Assembly: GCF_963676685.1 (NCBI RefSeq)
Contig: NC_092345.1
Coordinates: 81,905,592-81,969,591 of the forward strand
DNA from: Mytilus edulis
Taxonomy: Eukaryota; Mollusca; Bivalvia; Mytilida; Mytilidae
Direction: 5' to 3'
Length of the DNA: 64,000 nucleotides
Below, one piece after another: positions 11,737-21,956 of the stretch (its first letter is position 1; every line of letters begins with the position of its first letter). The notes beneath the pieces were generated by a model. That model was not told where the DNA came from. It saw only the letters and a list, made by a program, of their open reading frames with translations, and made no database searches. Made by a program: the position numbers and the translations under genes.

Positions 11737-11796
11737 ACAGAGATATGGAACGCCATCACTGCCTTTTAAGAAGAAACTACTATGACATGATGCAAA

Positions 11797-12130
11797 TGTT
11801 GCTTACATGATGTGAATTCTCCCTTACATGATGTGAATTCTTCATTACATGATGTGAATTGTTCTTTACATGATGTAAAATCTTCTTTACATGATGTGAA
11901 TTCTTCATTACATGATGTGGTTTCCTCTTTACATGATGTGAAAACTTCATTACGTGATGTGGTTGTTTCATTACCTAATCTGAAAGTTTTATTACATGAT
12001 GCGAAAATTTCTTTACGTTATGTTAAAAAATCTGTATGTCTTATTTCTATTACATTATGCCAAAATATATACATCGTAATGTCAAATTGGTATTACGAGG
12101 TAAGAAACTCATATGACGTTATGTGAACAC
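11797..12130 (+). repeat. Left 21-bp tandem array of the foldback element
   Basis: Units of the form TTACATGATGTGAATTCTTCA repeat about ten times cleanly, then decay toward 12130. Because 21 is divisible by three, both strands stay open over long stretches; this is not evidence of a gene. Confidence 0.85.
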
Positions 12131-13540
12131 TTCATTATGTCAAAACATCTTTATAAGAACACGGGACCTCTCGGACGTTATTATTATTATTCAGACTCCT
12201 TGGATTTTTTCCAAAGCTATAGGGTAAAATATTTTGCCCCATAACACCAATTTTTATTTCATAAAAATCTTCAATAGCTAATTTTGAGATCCAAGTAATA
12301 CCAATGCAAATGCAAGGTAAAAGTCCCAAGTCAGCCTTTTCCCGCCATTTTTTTAAAACTGAAATATCTCAAAAAGGAGCTCCATGACCTATCAATATTT
12401 TTTAGCTTATTTTGTTCCTTAGCTGATGCTCCTTCGACTTATAGTATCAATTTTAATTTCTGTGGTTTATTTTTAATTTCAACTAAGTACATCCTTAAAT
12501 GCATTTAAAGGGAGCTGAATATAAAACTTATGTAAGTTATGAGTGATGCTATACATTTAGAGCTTATATAAGCATGGCCGTGTCATATTTGAAATTTTCT
12601 TTTTAAGTATAAGTCTTTTTTTTTTTTATATATTTATATAAATTTAGGAACCTAATTCAAATGAATTTTATATGAAAATATTACTTTTTAGAGGCAATGT
12701 TGGCAAACCCCTTCCTAAAATTATTCGAAAATACTTCTCCTATATCGTGTATATCCACAAACTATACGGTACATGTACAATTGTCTCACTTACGTTACTT
12801 TGTTACATATCTCACTTATAAATTAACAAATCTATTAATTTATCTAAACTTAAAATAATAAATCCATAAAAAATGGCTAAGAAGTGATACACAAACTTAA
12901 AAAGTGTTGACAAGCATTCTGAAAGTATTGCATGGCAATACGTAGTCCCCTACCAGTAAAAATTCATTATTCTCAAACAGAAAATTTGAAATTGATGTGT
13001 AAATTGTAATGTTAAAAGTAGATACCAAATACCAAATCAATATAACGGTAGTTAGACAAGCATGATTAAAACATGTGCAGAACATTGTGTGAGTTTTCTA
13101 GGTCTAAGGATCACATGAATTTGCAAAATATCATCAAACCAAAACTAAATTTAAACTTAATCTGTAACTTGTAATGGTAAAAACTATAAACCAAATTTCA
13201 AATCTAAATCTGTAAGTTAATGACAAAACAAATAGTGGAAAATTTATTTCTTGCATTATTTTTCTAAGTTCGAGGACCATAACTTTGCAAACACAATTCG
13301 CACTTGATCTGTAACTTGTCATGGTTTCACTACTAATTTTTATGCCAAATTTTAAGTCAATATGTTTAAAAAAAAAAAAAAAAAATGGAAACCAATTATC
13401 TGAGAGAATTTTCTAAGTCCAAGGGCAATAACTCTGCCAAAAATCCTCAAACCGTAACAAAATTAGAACTTGATCTGTACTTGTCAAAGTTATATTATAT
13501 ACTAAATATCAAATCAATATCTTCAAGCATGGCCAACAAC

Positions 13541-13699
13541 AGTGCCATATCTCTTGCACGTAAAAGACATCCTTGTAGATTTCGAAAACGAGTAGGCTAA
13601 TGCCTCTACAAATCAGAACTCGCATTTGCAAAGTGGAAAGGGATTTAAATAAGTTGCAAAACGTGTTACCGAATACACTACAAATAAATATGTTTAAAA
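13541..13699 (+). repeat. CCATATCTCTTGCACG dispersed repeat, copy 1
   Basis: Contains CCATATCTCTTGCACGTAAA, then CCTTGTAGATTTCGAAAA, AAGTGGAAAGGGATT and AATAAATATGTTTAAAAC. A second direct copy is at 16221-16373. Both copies end in ATAAATATGTTTAAA, suggesting a common 3' end of a retroelement-like family. Confidence 0.6.
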
Positions 13700-14410
13700 C
13701 TAAAAAATGCGGAAAGCTAGTTTTCCGGACGGACATTCTGACAGACGGATAAAGTGCAAACCTAAAGTCCGCTTCAACTTCGTTGGTAAGGGACTCATAA
13801 ACGTTTAGTATATAATACTGAGGTTCCCGTAAATATGAACCTTATAATAGTGTAATGAATGTGCCTAGTTAATTCCCCTTACTTTTGGATAGATTAATTA
13901 TTTGTTGATTACAGCTAATTTCCTAATGCATGTAAAGCAAAACTTTGGTTGGATTGCTTGCTTTGTTCCTATGATTGTTTATACAAGCTTGGTAAATAAG
14001 ATTGAAATCTTTAAACAATATATATAGGCGTAGTCGAAACTGTATATGTAATATTTGAATTTGATTGGGTGTTATCCTAATGATTGTACAAAATTTAAAA
14101 AAAAGCAAGGAAGCTAACTAAAGTCTTGCTCTACATGTTTTCGGAAATTAGCTGTAAATGTTTATTTTAAGTTTAATTTGATTTAAACTCCATCATGTCC
14201 ATAGTGAGATAAAAGTAAGGATTGTTAATTTAACTGATTTAGTATTTAACTTTTGATGTTTCTGTAATGTTTAATGCATATTAGTTTATTCAATTTGTTT
14301 TCAGTACCTTTAATGTAAAAGTTATCCGGTTTAATGACAATATAAGGATTTTAATTGTTTTTCAATCGGAGTCGGCCTTGTACAGGTCTAAAAAAACTCG
14401 CCGGACTGTA

Positions 14411-14527
14411 GTATAAAAAAGAAGATGTGGTATCATTGCCAATGAGACAACTATCCACAAAAGACCAAAATGACACAAACATTAACAATTATAGGTCACT
14501 GTACGGCCTTCAACAATGAACAAAGCC
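14411..14527 (+). repeat. GATGTGGTATGATTGCC dispersed repeat nested in foldback interior
   Basis: Carries GATGTGGTATCATTGCCAAT, GAGACAACTATCCACAAAAG, and TACGGCCTTCAACAATGAAC. It is very close to the 9132 copy, indicating recent spread. Confidence 0.7.
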
Positions 14528-14929
14528 CAGTAGTCCACTTGAGTTTCGAGTTAGTCACCACTTCGGTGCAGTTCGCTAGAGTTAGTCATCTCTTCTTGGT
14601 GCTATTTTACTACTTAAAACACAACGCGAAGCCAATTTACTTTACTAAGGACTAACTCTGGGAACACTTTATTTTTCATTTTACATTTGAAATTACTCTA
14701 TTTTTGAACTTCATTTAAAAAAGTTTTTTAACTCTCTTTTGTCCGCAATTATTGTACATTTGTGACTAAACAGAGTCTCATTTATTTAATTGTCTGTTGT
14801 TCAGCTATAATCTGACATCAGGTGTCCAAATGGTCGAATAGGGACACAATACTGGCAACTACACGTCCCGGGAGGATGGTCTCATTTAACAATTTACATG
14901 ACGTACAATTATAAGGTGACGATCACATC

Positions 14930-15483
14930 AGGTAATGCAGTTCTATCATCACGTACTGCAATATTCACATCATACACTAAAGTATTCGCATCATGTACAA
15001 GGGTTTTTATTTTAACAGCACATAAGGAAAGTTTCGCATCATGTAATGAAAAAAAACACATCACGTAAAGACGTTTTTACATCATGTAATGCAGTTTTCA
15101 CATAATGTAATGAAGTTCTCACATCATGTAATGAAGTTTTCACATCATGTAATGTAATGAAGTTTTCACATCATGTAATGAAGAGTTTACATCATGTAAT
15201 GAAGAATTCACATCATATAATGAAGAGTTCACATCACGTAAAGAAGAATTCACATCATGTAATGAAGAATTCACATCTTGTAATGAAGAATTCACATCAT
15301 GTAATGAAGAATTCACATCATGTAATGAAGAGTTCACATCATGTAAAGAAGAATTCACATCATGTAATGAAGAGTTCACATCATGTAAAGAAGAGTTCAC
15401 ATCATGTAAAGAAGAATTCACATCATGTAATGAAGAATTCACATCATATAAAGGAGAATTCACATCATGTAAGCAACATTTGC
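14930..15483 (-). repeat. Right 21-bp tandem array of the foldback element
   Basis: Units GAAGAATTCACATCATGTAAT (the complement of the left array) repeat about 26 times. They are diverged toward 14930 and uniform toward 15480. It is longer than the left array, so the two arms have expanded unequally since insertion. Confidence 0.85.
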
Positions 15484-15544
15484 ATCATGTCATAGTAGTG
15501 TCTTCTTATAAGGCAGTGATGGCGTTCCATACAGAGATATACAA

Positions 15545-16115
15545 ACACATGATGACTGATGTTTCCTCCCGAAGAACTGTGCAATATATTGCTAGAAAAT
15601 ATATCAAACACCTCATGAATGAAGTATCCTTTCAAAAATATGTTTGTATATATATAATACATTGCCAGAAATATACCAGTCACCTGTCGACAAAAGAACT
15701 TAAAGTACTATAAACCATTATTAATATATCAACACACGATGACTGATATGTTCCCTCTTAGAACTGAACAATATATCGCCAGAAAATATGCCAAACATTT
15801 GTCGATTGGTGTGTCCACTACTCAGAACAGTACAATATATTGAGAGAAAATATATCAAAAAGTAAAATCCCAAATATACTTAGCTCCGAGGAAAATTCCA
15901 AGTGGAAAGTCCCTAATCAAATGGCAAAGTCAAAACCTCAAACACATACAAACCTCAAACTGTACAATATAATGCTAGAAAATATCATAACAAACAACAG
16001 TCGACTATTATGTCCTCTAAAAAATCTGTATAATATATTGTCAGAAATAAACCAGTGACATGTCGACTAGTATGTCCTCTAAAAGAACTTTTAAAATATA
16101 TTGTAGGAAATATAC
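15545..16115 (+). repeat. Degenerate ~66-bp satellite-like array
   Basis: Seven or so diverged copies of a unit containing AGAACTGTACAATATATTGC, CAGAAAATATACCAAACA and a TGTCGACT.GTATGTCCTCT block. The foldback element's right TSD lies at the left edge of this array. No coding interpretation. Confidence 0.6.
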
Positions 16116-16220
16116 AAAACACAAACTTGACACCTTGACACCATTTGCGAGTATGGTCTCGAGGAAACGATGATAGTCCGTCGGAAGGGTCGATAAATTG
16201 CTGACCCGTGTTAAGAGAGC

Positions 16221-16373
16221 CATATCTCTTGCACGTTAAAGACACCCTTGTAGAATTCGAAAAAAGGCAGGCTAATGCCGCTACAAGGCAGCACTCGCAC
16301 CCCAAAAGTGGAAAGGGATTAATATAAGTTGCAAAACTTGTTTCCCAATCCACTATGAATAAATATGTTTAAA
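16221..16373 (+). repeat. CCATATCTCTTGCACG dispersed repeat, copy 2
   Basis: Parallel to 13541-13699: CCATATCTCTTGCACGTTAA, GCTAATGCCGCTACAAGG, AAGTGGAAAGGGATT and AATAAATATGTTTAAAC. One copy lies inside and one outside the foldback element. Confidence 0.6.
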
Positions 16374-16660
16374 CTAAACACAAACTCATAAGTCGAAATA
16401 AACTGGCATTTCATGACCAAAAAAATCCAAATATAAACGGAAGACAAACAGTATCCTAAACAAGACGTAGAAAACAAAACACAGAACAAAATTTTCCCAA
16501 CCACTCACCAAGGCGATCTCTCGTGTTCCGGAAGGATAAGTAGAACTTGCTCTAAATATGGTAGTCATGTCGAAATGTTAGTGAAAGGGGAGAGAACATC
16601 AAAACCTCACTCAGTGTAGTGTTAGGCCTTCAGTGATAAAAAACGAGTTCCAAGATAACA
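16374..16660 (+). repeat. Diverged relative of the 3690 dispersed repeat
   Basis: Shows AAGACAAACAGTATCCTAAA, CACAGAACAAAAT, GGCGATCTCTCGTGTTCCGG and ATGGTAGTCATGTCGAAATG in the same order as the 3690-3905 copy, heavily diverged. Confidence 0.4.
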
Positions 16661-16921
16661 TCTACAGAAAGTCGTGTCACCTTACAGAAAAACACATTAT
16701 GTATAGCATTACTCAAATATTCAGTCTCATTGCAATTAGATTTTTGCAAGAAGAACACTTAGAATTTGATGATAGTTGATGAACAAGTAAAGATAACTTT
16801 TTTTGTGACAGCGGATAGGATTGTTGCGAATCGTTTGGTAGAAATTGACAAAAAAAGTTTCCAGTATATTATATATTAAATATTATTATAACAACTTTCT
16901 GATTTTGTATCAGCGAATATA

Positions 16922-18884
16922 AAGAGGCTCTAAAGAGCCTGGGTCGCTCACCTTGGTCTATGAGCATATTGAACAAAGGGCACAGATGGATTCATGACAA
17001 AATTGTGTTTTGGTATTGGTGATGTGTTTGTAGATCTTACTTTACTGAACATTCTTGCTGCTTACAATTATCTCAATCTATAATGAACTTGGCCCAGTAG
17101 ATACAGTGGAAAATATTTTGTAAAAATTCACAAAATTTTGAAAGTTGTTAAAAATAGACTATAAAGGGCAATAACTCCTTAAGGGGTCAATTGATCAATT
17201 TGGTCATGTTGACGTATTTTTAGGTCTTACATTGCTGTATACAGTTTATCTCTATCTATAATAATATTCAAAATAATTACCAAAAGCTGCAAAACAAGTT
17301 TCTCAAAATTGCCATTTCAGAGACAGCAACCTAACAACGGGTTGTCCGATTCATCTGAAAATTTCCTGGCAGATAGATCTTTACCTAATGATCAATTTTA
17401 TCCTGTCAGATTTGCTCTAAATGCTTTGTTTTCAGAGATATGGGCCAAAAACTGCATTTTACCCTATGTACTATATTTAGCAATGTCGGCCATCTTGGTT
17501 CGCGGGCGGGGTCATCGAATACACTTTAAAATAAGATACCCTAATGATGATTGTGGACAAGATTGGTGAAATTTGTCTTAGTAGTTTCAGAGAAGAAGAT
17601 TTTTGTAAATAGTTATCACAGGTACCAGGATTATAATTTAGTACGCCAGATGCGCGTTTTGTCTTCATAAGACTCATCAGTGACGCTCATATCAAAATAT
17701 TTATAAAGCCAAATTAGTACAAAGTTGAAGAGCACAGACGATAGAAAATTCCAAAGATTTACAAAAATTCCAAAAAGTTGTGCCAAATAAGGCTAAGGTA
17801 ATCTATGCCTGGGATAAGAAAATCCTTAGTTGTTCGAAAACCAGGATTACAATTTAGTACGTCAGACGCGCGTTTTGTCTTCATAAGACTAATCATTCTA
17901 ATGCAACAAATTTGTAACATTCATTTTGATTGGATAACGTCACATATTTACATTGTCAATTGATGCTATGGGACGTACGCGCAAGCGGCTGCGCAGACGT
18001 CATATGGCAAACTTTAAATACATTTTTTAACGTTGTTTTCAGTCAGTTTCATTAGAATGGAGATAACAATATTGTCTAACGCGTCGCCAGTACACTTAAT
18101 TTGCGACCATCAAATCCTCAATTGATGCCGTCGGAGCTTAAAATACAATACAGTTATCTCCTAATTCTAATGCAACAAATTTGTAACGTTCATTTTGATT
18201 GGATAACGTCACATATTTACACGCGTTTCATCTACATAAGACTCATCAGTGACGCTCATATCAAAATATCTACAAAGTCAAACTAGTACAAAGTTGAAGA
18301 GCATTGAGGATACAAAATTCCAAAGATTTACAAAAATTTACAAAAATTTACAAAAATTTACCAAAAAAATGTTAAAAATTGACTAAAGGGCAATAAATCC
18401 TTAAGGGGTCAGCTGACCATTTTGGTCATGTTGACTTATTTGTAGACCTTACTTTGCTGAACATTATTGCTGCAAACAGTTTATCTCTATCTATAATAAT
18501 ATTCAAGATAATAACCAAAAACGGCAAAGTTTTCTACAAATTCAGGGGCAGCAACATAACAACGGGTTGTCCGATTTGTCTGAAAATTTCAGGGCAGATA
18601 GATTTGACCTAATGAAATGCAAGATTTGCTCTAAATGCTTTGGTTACAGAGATATAAGACAAAATCTACAGTTTACCCCTATGTTCTATTTTGAGCCATG
18701 GCGGCCATCTTGGTTGGTTGGCCGGGTCACCGGACACATTTTTAAAACTAGATACCTCAATAATGAGTGTGGCCAAGTTTGGATAAATATGTCCCAGTAG
18801 TTTCAGAGAAGAAGATTTTTGTAAAAGTTAACGACGACGGACGACGGACGCCAAGTGATGATAAAAGCCAGGCCAGGTGAGATA
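16922..18884 (+). mobile_element. Hairpin-ended repeat with internal tandem units, copy 1
   Basis: Starts with the small palindrome GAGGCTCTAAAGAGCC and ...TCGCTCACCTTGGTCTA, and ends with CCAAGTGATGATAAAAGCCAGGCCAGGTGAG and TAAAAA. Inside are long repeated units with GGGCAATAACTCCTTAAGGGGTCAA and GGGTTGTCCGATT. Two further copies lie at 46813 and 60863. No protein is encoded. The end structure resembles Helentron-derived non-autonomous elements, but that assignment is a hypothesis. This copy is interrupted around 17622-18360 by another repeat. Confidence 0.7.
17622..18360 (+). repeat. ACCAGGATTATAATTTAGTACG repeat nested in the previous element
   Basis: Two copies of an ACCAGGATTA(T/C)AATTTAGTACG start (17623 and 17840) lead into GCGCGTTTTGTCTTCATAAG and GACTCATCAGTGACGCTCAT. 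A segment with AATGCAACAAATTTGTAACN and TTCATTTTGATTGGATAACG occurs twice (about 17895 and 18166), bracketing a GC-richer stretch with ACGTACGCGCAAGCGGCTGC. This is a family I recognise from mussels; its class is unknown to me. Confidence 0.55.
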
Positions 18885-20984
18885 AAAACATTTGTCGAAG
18901 CCGTTTATAGCTGACTATATGGTATTGGCATTTCTCATTGTCGACGACCGTATGGCAGGTAACCATAGGAATGCACTTCATTTAAGAACTCTGTTGGCTA
19001 GTTGTCTCAGGGGCAATCCTTTCACATATATCTTATTTCATACTAGAATAAGAAACAACTACGTTCAGATTTCATTTCAAATACACATACATGTACATGT
19101 ATGGCTCATTCAAGATATAATAAAATGTGTCTTGAGTAATCAACAGAAAGCTCCAAACCAAACCACACAATAATTTCGATTAAATTAAAAATGTAATTTA
19201 TCGATCAAGACACAGAGATCAATTTATCAAAATCTAATACACTGAATCGTTTGGGGTAAACAACCATCACAAATCAGAAAACACTTCATAATCTGATCTG
19301 TTGCTGTTTATATTCCAAATTAGAGTATTGATTGAGCTGAAAAAAGTATATATTTATAGTGTACTGTAACCAAAGGAGAAAGTGGTCAAAGTCTTCTACA
19401 GGAAATTAAAATATAAAAATATACAAACCTGATATTAAGAATCCATTCCAAATCCAATAGTATTGCTGTACCGGAAGTAGCTGAGTTTGTTATTTGCTTG
19501 CCAAAACGTGTTAAAGTTAATGTGATATTAAAGCCGTCTTTTGATGTAGTGTTGTATTTAATTATGTTTAGTGAGATGGTATATATACAACATTTTTAAT
19601 CGATTTGGAATTGCCTTTATTTTTAAAATCATATTATCTTGAAATCGACATTTGCAGGTAATTTCTAAGTGGAATATCGATCTGACCGTTACCTGTGTAA
19701 TATTGTCAAAGTCTAGCATGAATAATTCATTTGGGACAGTTTATATAATTCATCACAATTCCAATATTTGACATCTGCCTAGTAAATAACTCGACCTTTA
19801 TCGGACAATACGTATATCAGTTATATATGTTGTTTTAAAACACATATTTGAAATAGTATTTTTTCTATATTGACAAAGTTGCTGTCAGTGATAGAATGAT
19901 CTAGAATGGGTTTTCCCAAACATCGCATTTGTCATGTCATAAACAACATATCAAATAATTATAAGTGTTTTGGAGTTTTGGAGTGTGTTTTTGTTTTACT
20001 TTTATGAATTGCATTTGACTAAGAAGATCTGACTGGAATATAACACTGTCTATTACTACAGTTTATGAACTAAAACCATATAGAATCGTCTGACGGTCTG
20101 CTTCAATATTATAGACCATTATACGACAATTGGCGCAAACACATTATGGAATCTTGTTGATAAATAATGAGAATTGTATAAGTTTTGTTTTATGTATTGT
20201 CCATTTTGTCATTATGATTTTGTGGTTTCAAATTTAAAATCCAAACCTTAACTTCATATAGAAACAGTTTATTTCTGGATTTGTGTCAGCTATTTTCTTC
20301 CTATTAATGCTCTAGATTTAAAGCTAACCGAATTGACATTTTAGCAGTAACCTTTTCATCTGCTGTTGCATATCATAATTTTTAAGCGAATATTATAGAA
20401 CAATTCAGATAAATCTGTACTGAGTATTCAGCTAAGATTATGAAAACTTTACATATATAAGCGGTAACAGGCATGTTATAGACTAGCTAGCTCTACGTAC
20501 ACCAGCAATGCCCACGCCACACTAGTCGAACAGGACAAAAAACAACTACGAAATATAAGTTCTCCAGCAAGGAAATGATAGTAATGCCATCGTATTGTTC
20601 AGGAGAATTTTTGTTAAAGTTTATGTTAAATAGACTCAATGTAGATAACTGATTGGACAGTCAAGCTTCAAACATTTTAAATGCTCTGACAAAAGCAAAA
20701 TGATTTTCACGAAACTTCAAAGGTTTTAATTCCTTCGCAATAAATGTTTGTAAGCCCATAACCTGGGATAAAACTTTAAAACACACTAATCTATACAAAT
20801 CAGTTCAATATGACATCGAAGATCCGTAAAAAACACTATGCAAGTGAAAATAAAAACAACATACATGAATTACCGAATTAAGAGTACTCGCCTTCACTGG
20901 AGCCGGTCAAGTTCAAATCTCTAGTTCAAATAATAAATAAACATCTGGTGTTCCCCCAAGGAACAGTTAATGCCCTATTCTGTT
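18885..20984. other. Intergenic, nothing recognised
   Basis: AT-rich, with no exon, no repeat family identified and no RNA gene seen. Confidence 0.45.
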
Positions 20985-21616
20985 CCGTGTGTATATATCA
21001 AACACGAGAACACTTGAGTTTTTTTTTTTGGGGGGGGGGGGGGGGGGTAGATCACACCATAATTTGCAAATCAATACGAAAATAAAAAGACCGTTAGATT
21101 CACTGCCAGATTTGCCCATGTCATTCCATCCAGAGAAGTGTTCGGTCATTGAGATAACAACCAAGAAAACCCCATTAGAATTCAACTATACCCTTCAGCA
21201 ACATTTGCTGCAAAAAGAAATATCCACAAATGATCTTGGCTAAACAATCCTTACTGAGCCCAACCTAAAATGGAACGCATCCGTGATCTTCTACAAAATC
21301 ATAGATCATATTGTAGTCATATACCCGACAGATCTACTTAGTACGCAATCTGACACAATAAAATGTCAACATTCACACATGTATACCAATATCTGTTCTC
21401 AACAAACATCTAAACACTTAAATATGATCTATAGTAAAAAAAAAACAGAAGAAAAGGGAACTTTATGCATCGGTTGGAATTTTTATTTCATTTTGTATAT
21501 ATTTAACTGTAAATAGAAATTAGATCCCACGCACCCGCTGGCTTGTGGTATTAGTGCCCGGGCACCTTATCATCAGTATATTGGTGGTGTGCTGAAATAT
21601 AAAGAAGAAGAATAAA
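20985..21616 (+). pseudogene. 5'-truncated LINE fragment (RT thumb remnant plus 3' tail)
   Basis: After a G homopolymer (21030-21047), the plus strand encodes a short stretch like a LINE reverse transcriptase palm/thumb: MSFHPEKCSVIEITTKKTP, then PLEFNYTL and a decayed NLKWN region shifted in frame. Downstream is a UTR-like segment with CCCGCTGGCTTGTGGTATTA and GTGCCCGGGCACC, ending in AAAGAAGAAGAATAAA. That tail resembles a short-repeat 3' terminus of a non-LTR retrotransposon. It is inactive. It lies just upstream of the TLS1 start codon (21957). Confidence 0.6.
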
Positions 21617-21956
21617 TTAAGTGTCGTCGATCACGAGCAATCATGCACGGTATCTAAACCATGTTATAATATTGTAAAAAAAATATAGAATAATCTGTTG
21701 ATATTTGCCGCTGGTCGATAAATAACCACCATATTTTAATAATAACTATGCATTGACCTTCATTTATCTATATATCATTATTTTTCGTGAAAAATTCCTA
21801 AATATTAATTCAGAAAAAATACAATATTCGGAATAAAACCGTGTCCGATCCCATCCGTACAACTTTTATTGTGTTACATCGATTACCTCCCTTGTTAAAA
21901 ACTAATAATGTTCGTATTTTTTTGCCAAGAAAGTTGACCTAAGTAAAGAAAGATAG

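Larger units (their letters stand above)
12160..14930. other. Interior of the foldback element
   Basis: No transposase or other gene was seen. It holds a repeat starting around 12880 (TGGCAATACGTAGTCCCCTACC) and ending near 13795 with GGACGGACATTCTGACAGAC and GTCCGCTTCAACTTCGTTGG. That repeat has internal diverged units containing AACTTGATCTGTAACTTGT, a family I know from mussels. A further copy of the dispersed repeat with GATGTGGTATCATTGCCAAT is at 14411-14527. Confidence 0.6.
11745..15530. mobile_element. Foldback-like element with tandem-repeat TIRs, 8-bp TSD
   Basis: The outer ends ATGGAACGCCATCACTGCC (11745) and GGCAGTGATGGCGTTCCAT (to 15530) are perfect complements, flanked by the direct repeat ACAGAGAT (11737-11744 and 15531-15538). 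About 85 bp of near-identical inverted sequence leads on each side into arrays of a 21-bp unit. Long TIRs built from tandem units are the hallmark of Foldback-type elements. No transposase was found between 12160 and 14890, so it is non-autonomous. The interior contains other dispersed repeats. The 8-bp duplication would fit hAT, P or Merlin machinery, but the termini do not identify one. Confidence 0.85.

Noticed and set aside
15140..15495. Overlapping ~107- and 112-codon frames on both strands as a repeat-protein gene
   Set aside because: They are the 21-bp transposon array read in phase; the frames are low-complexity heptads with no start context or splice sites.
20989..21243. 84-codon frame as an independent gene
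   Set aside because: It is a decayed LINE RT fragment next to a G homopolymer.
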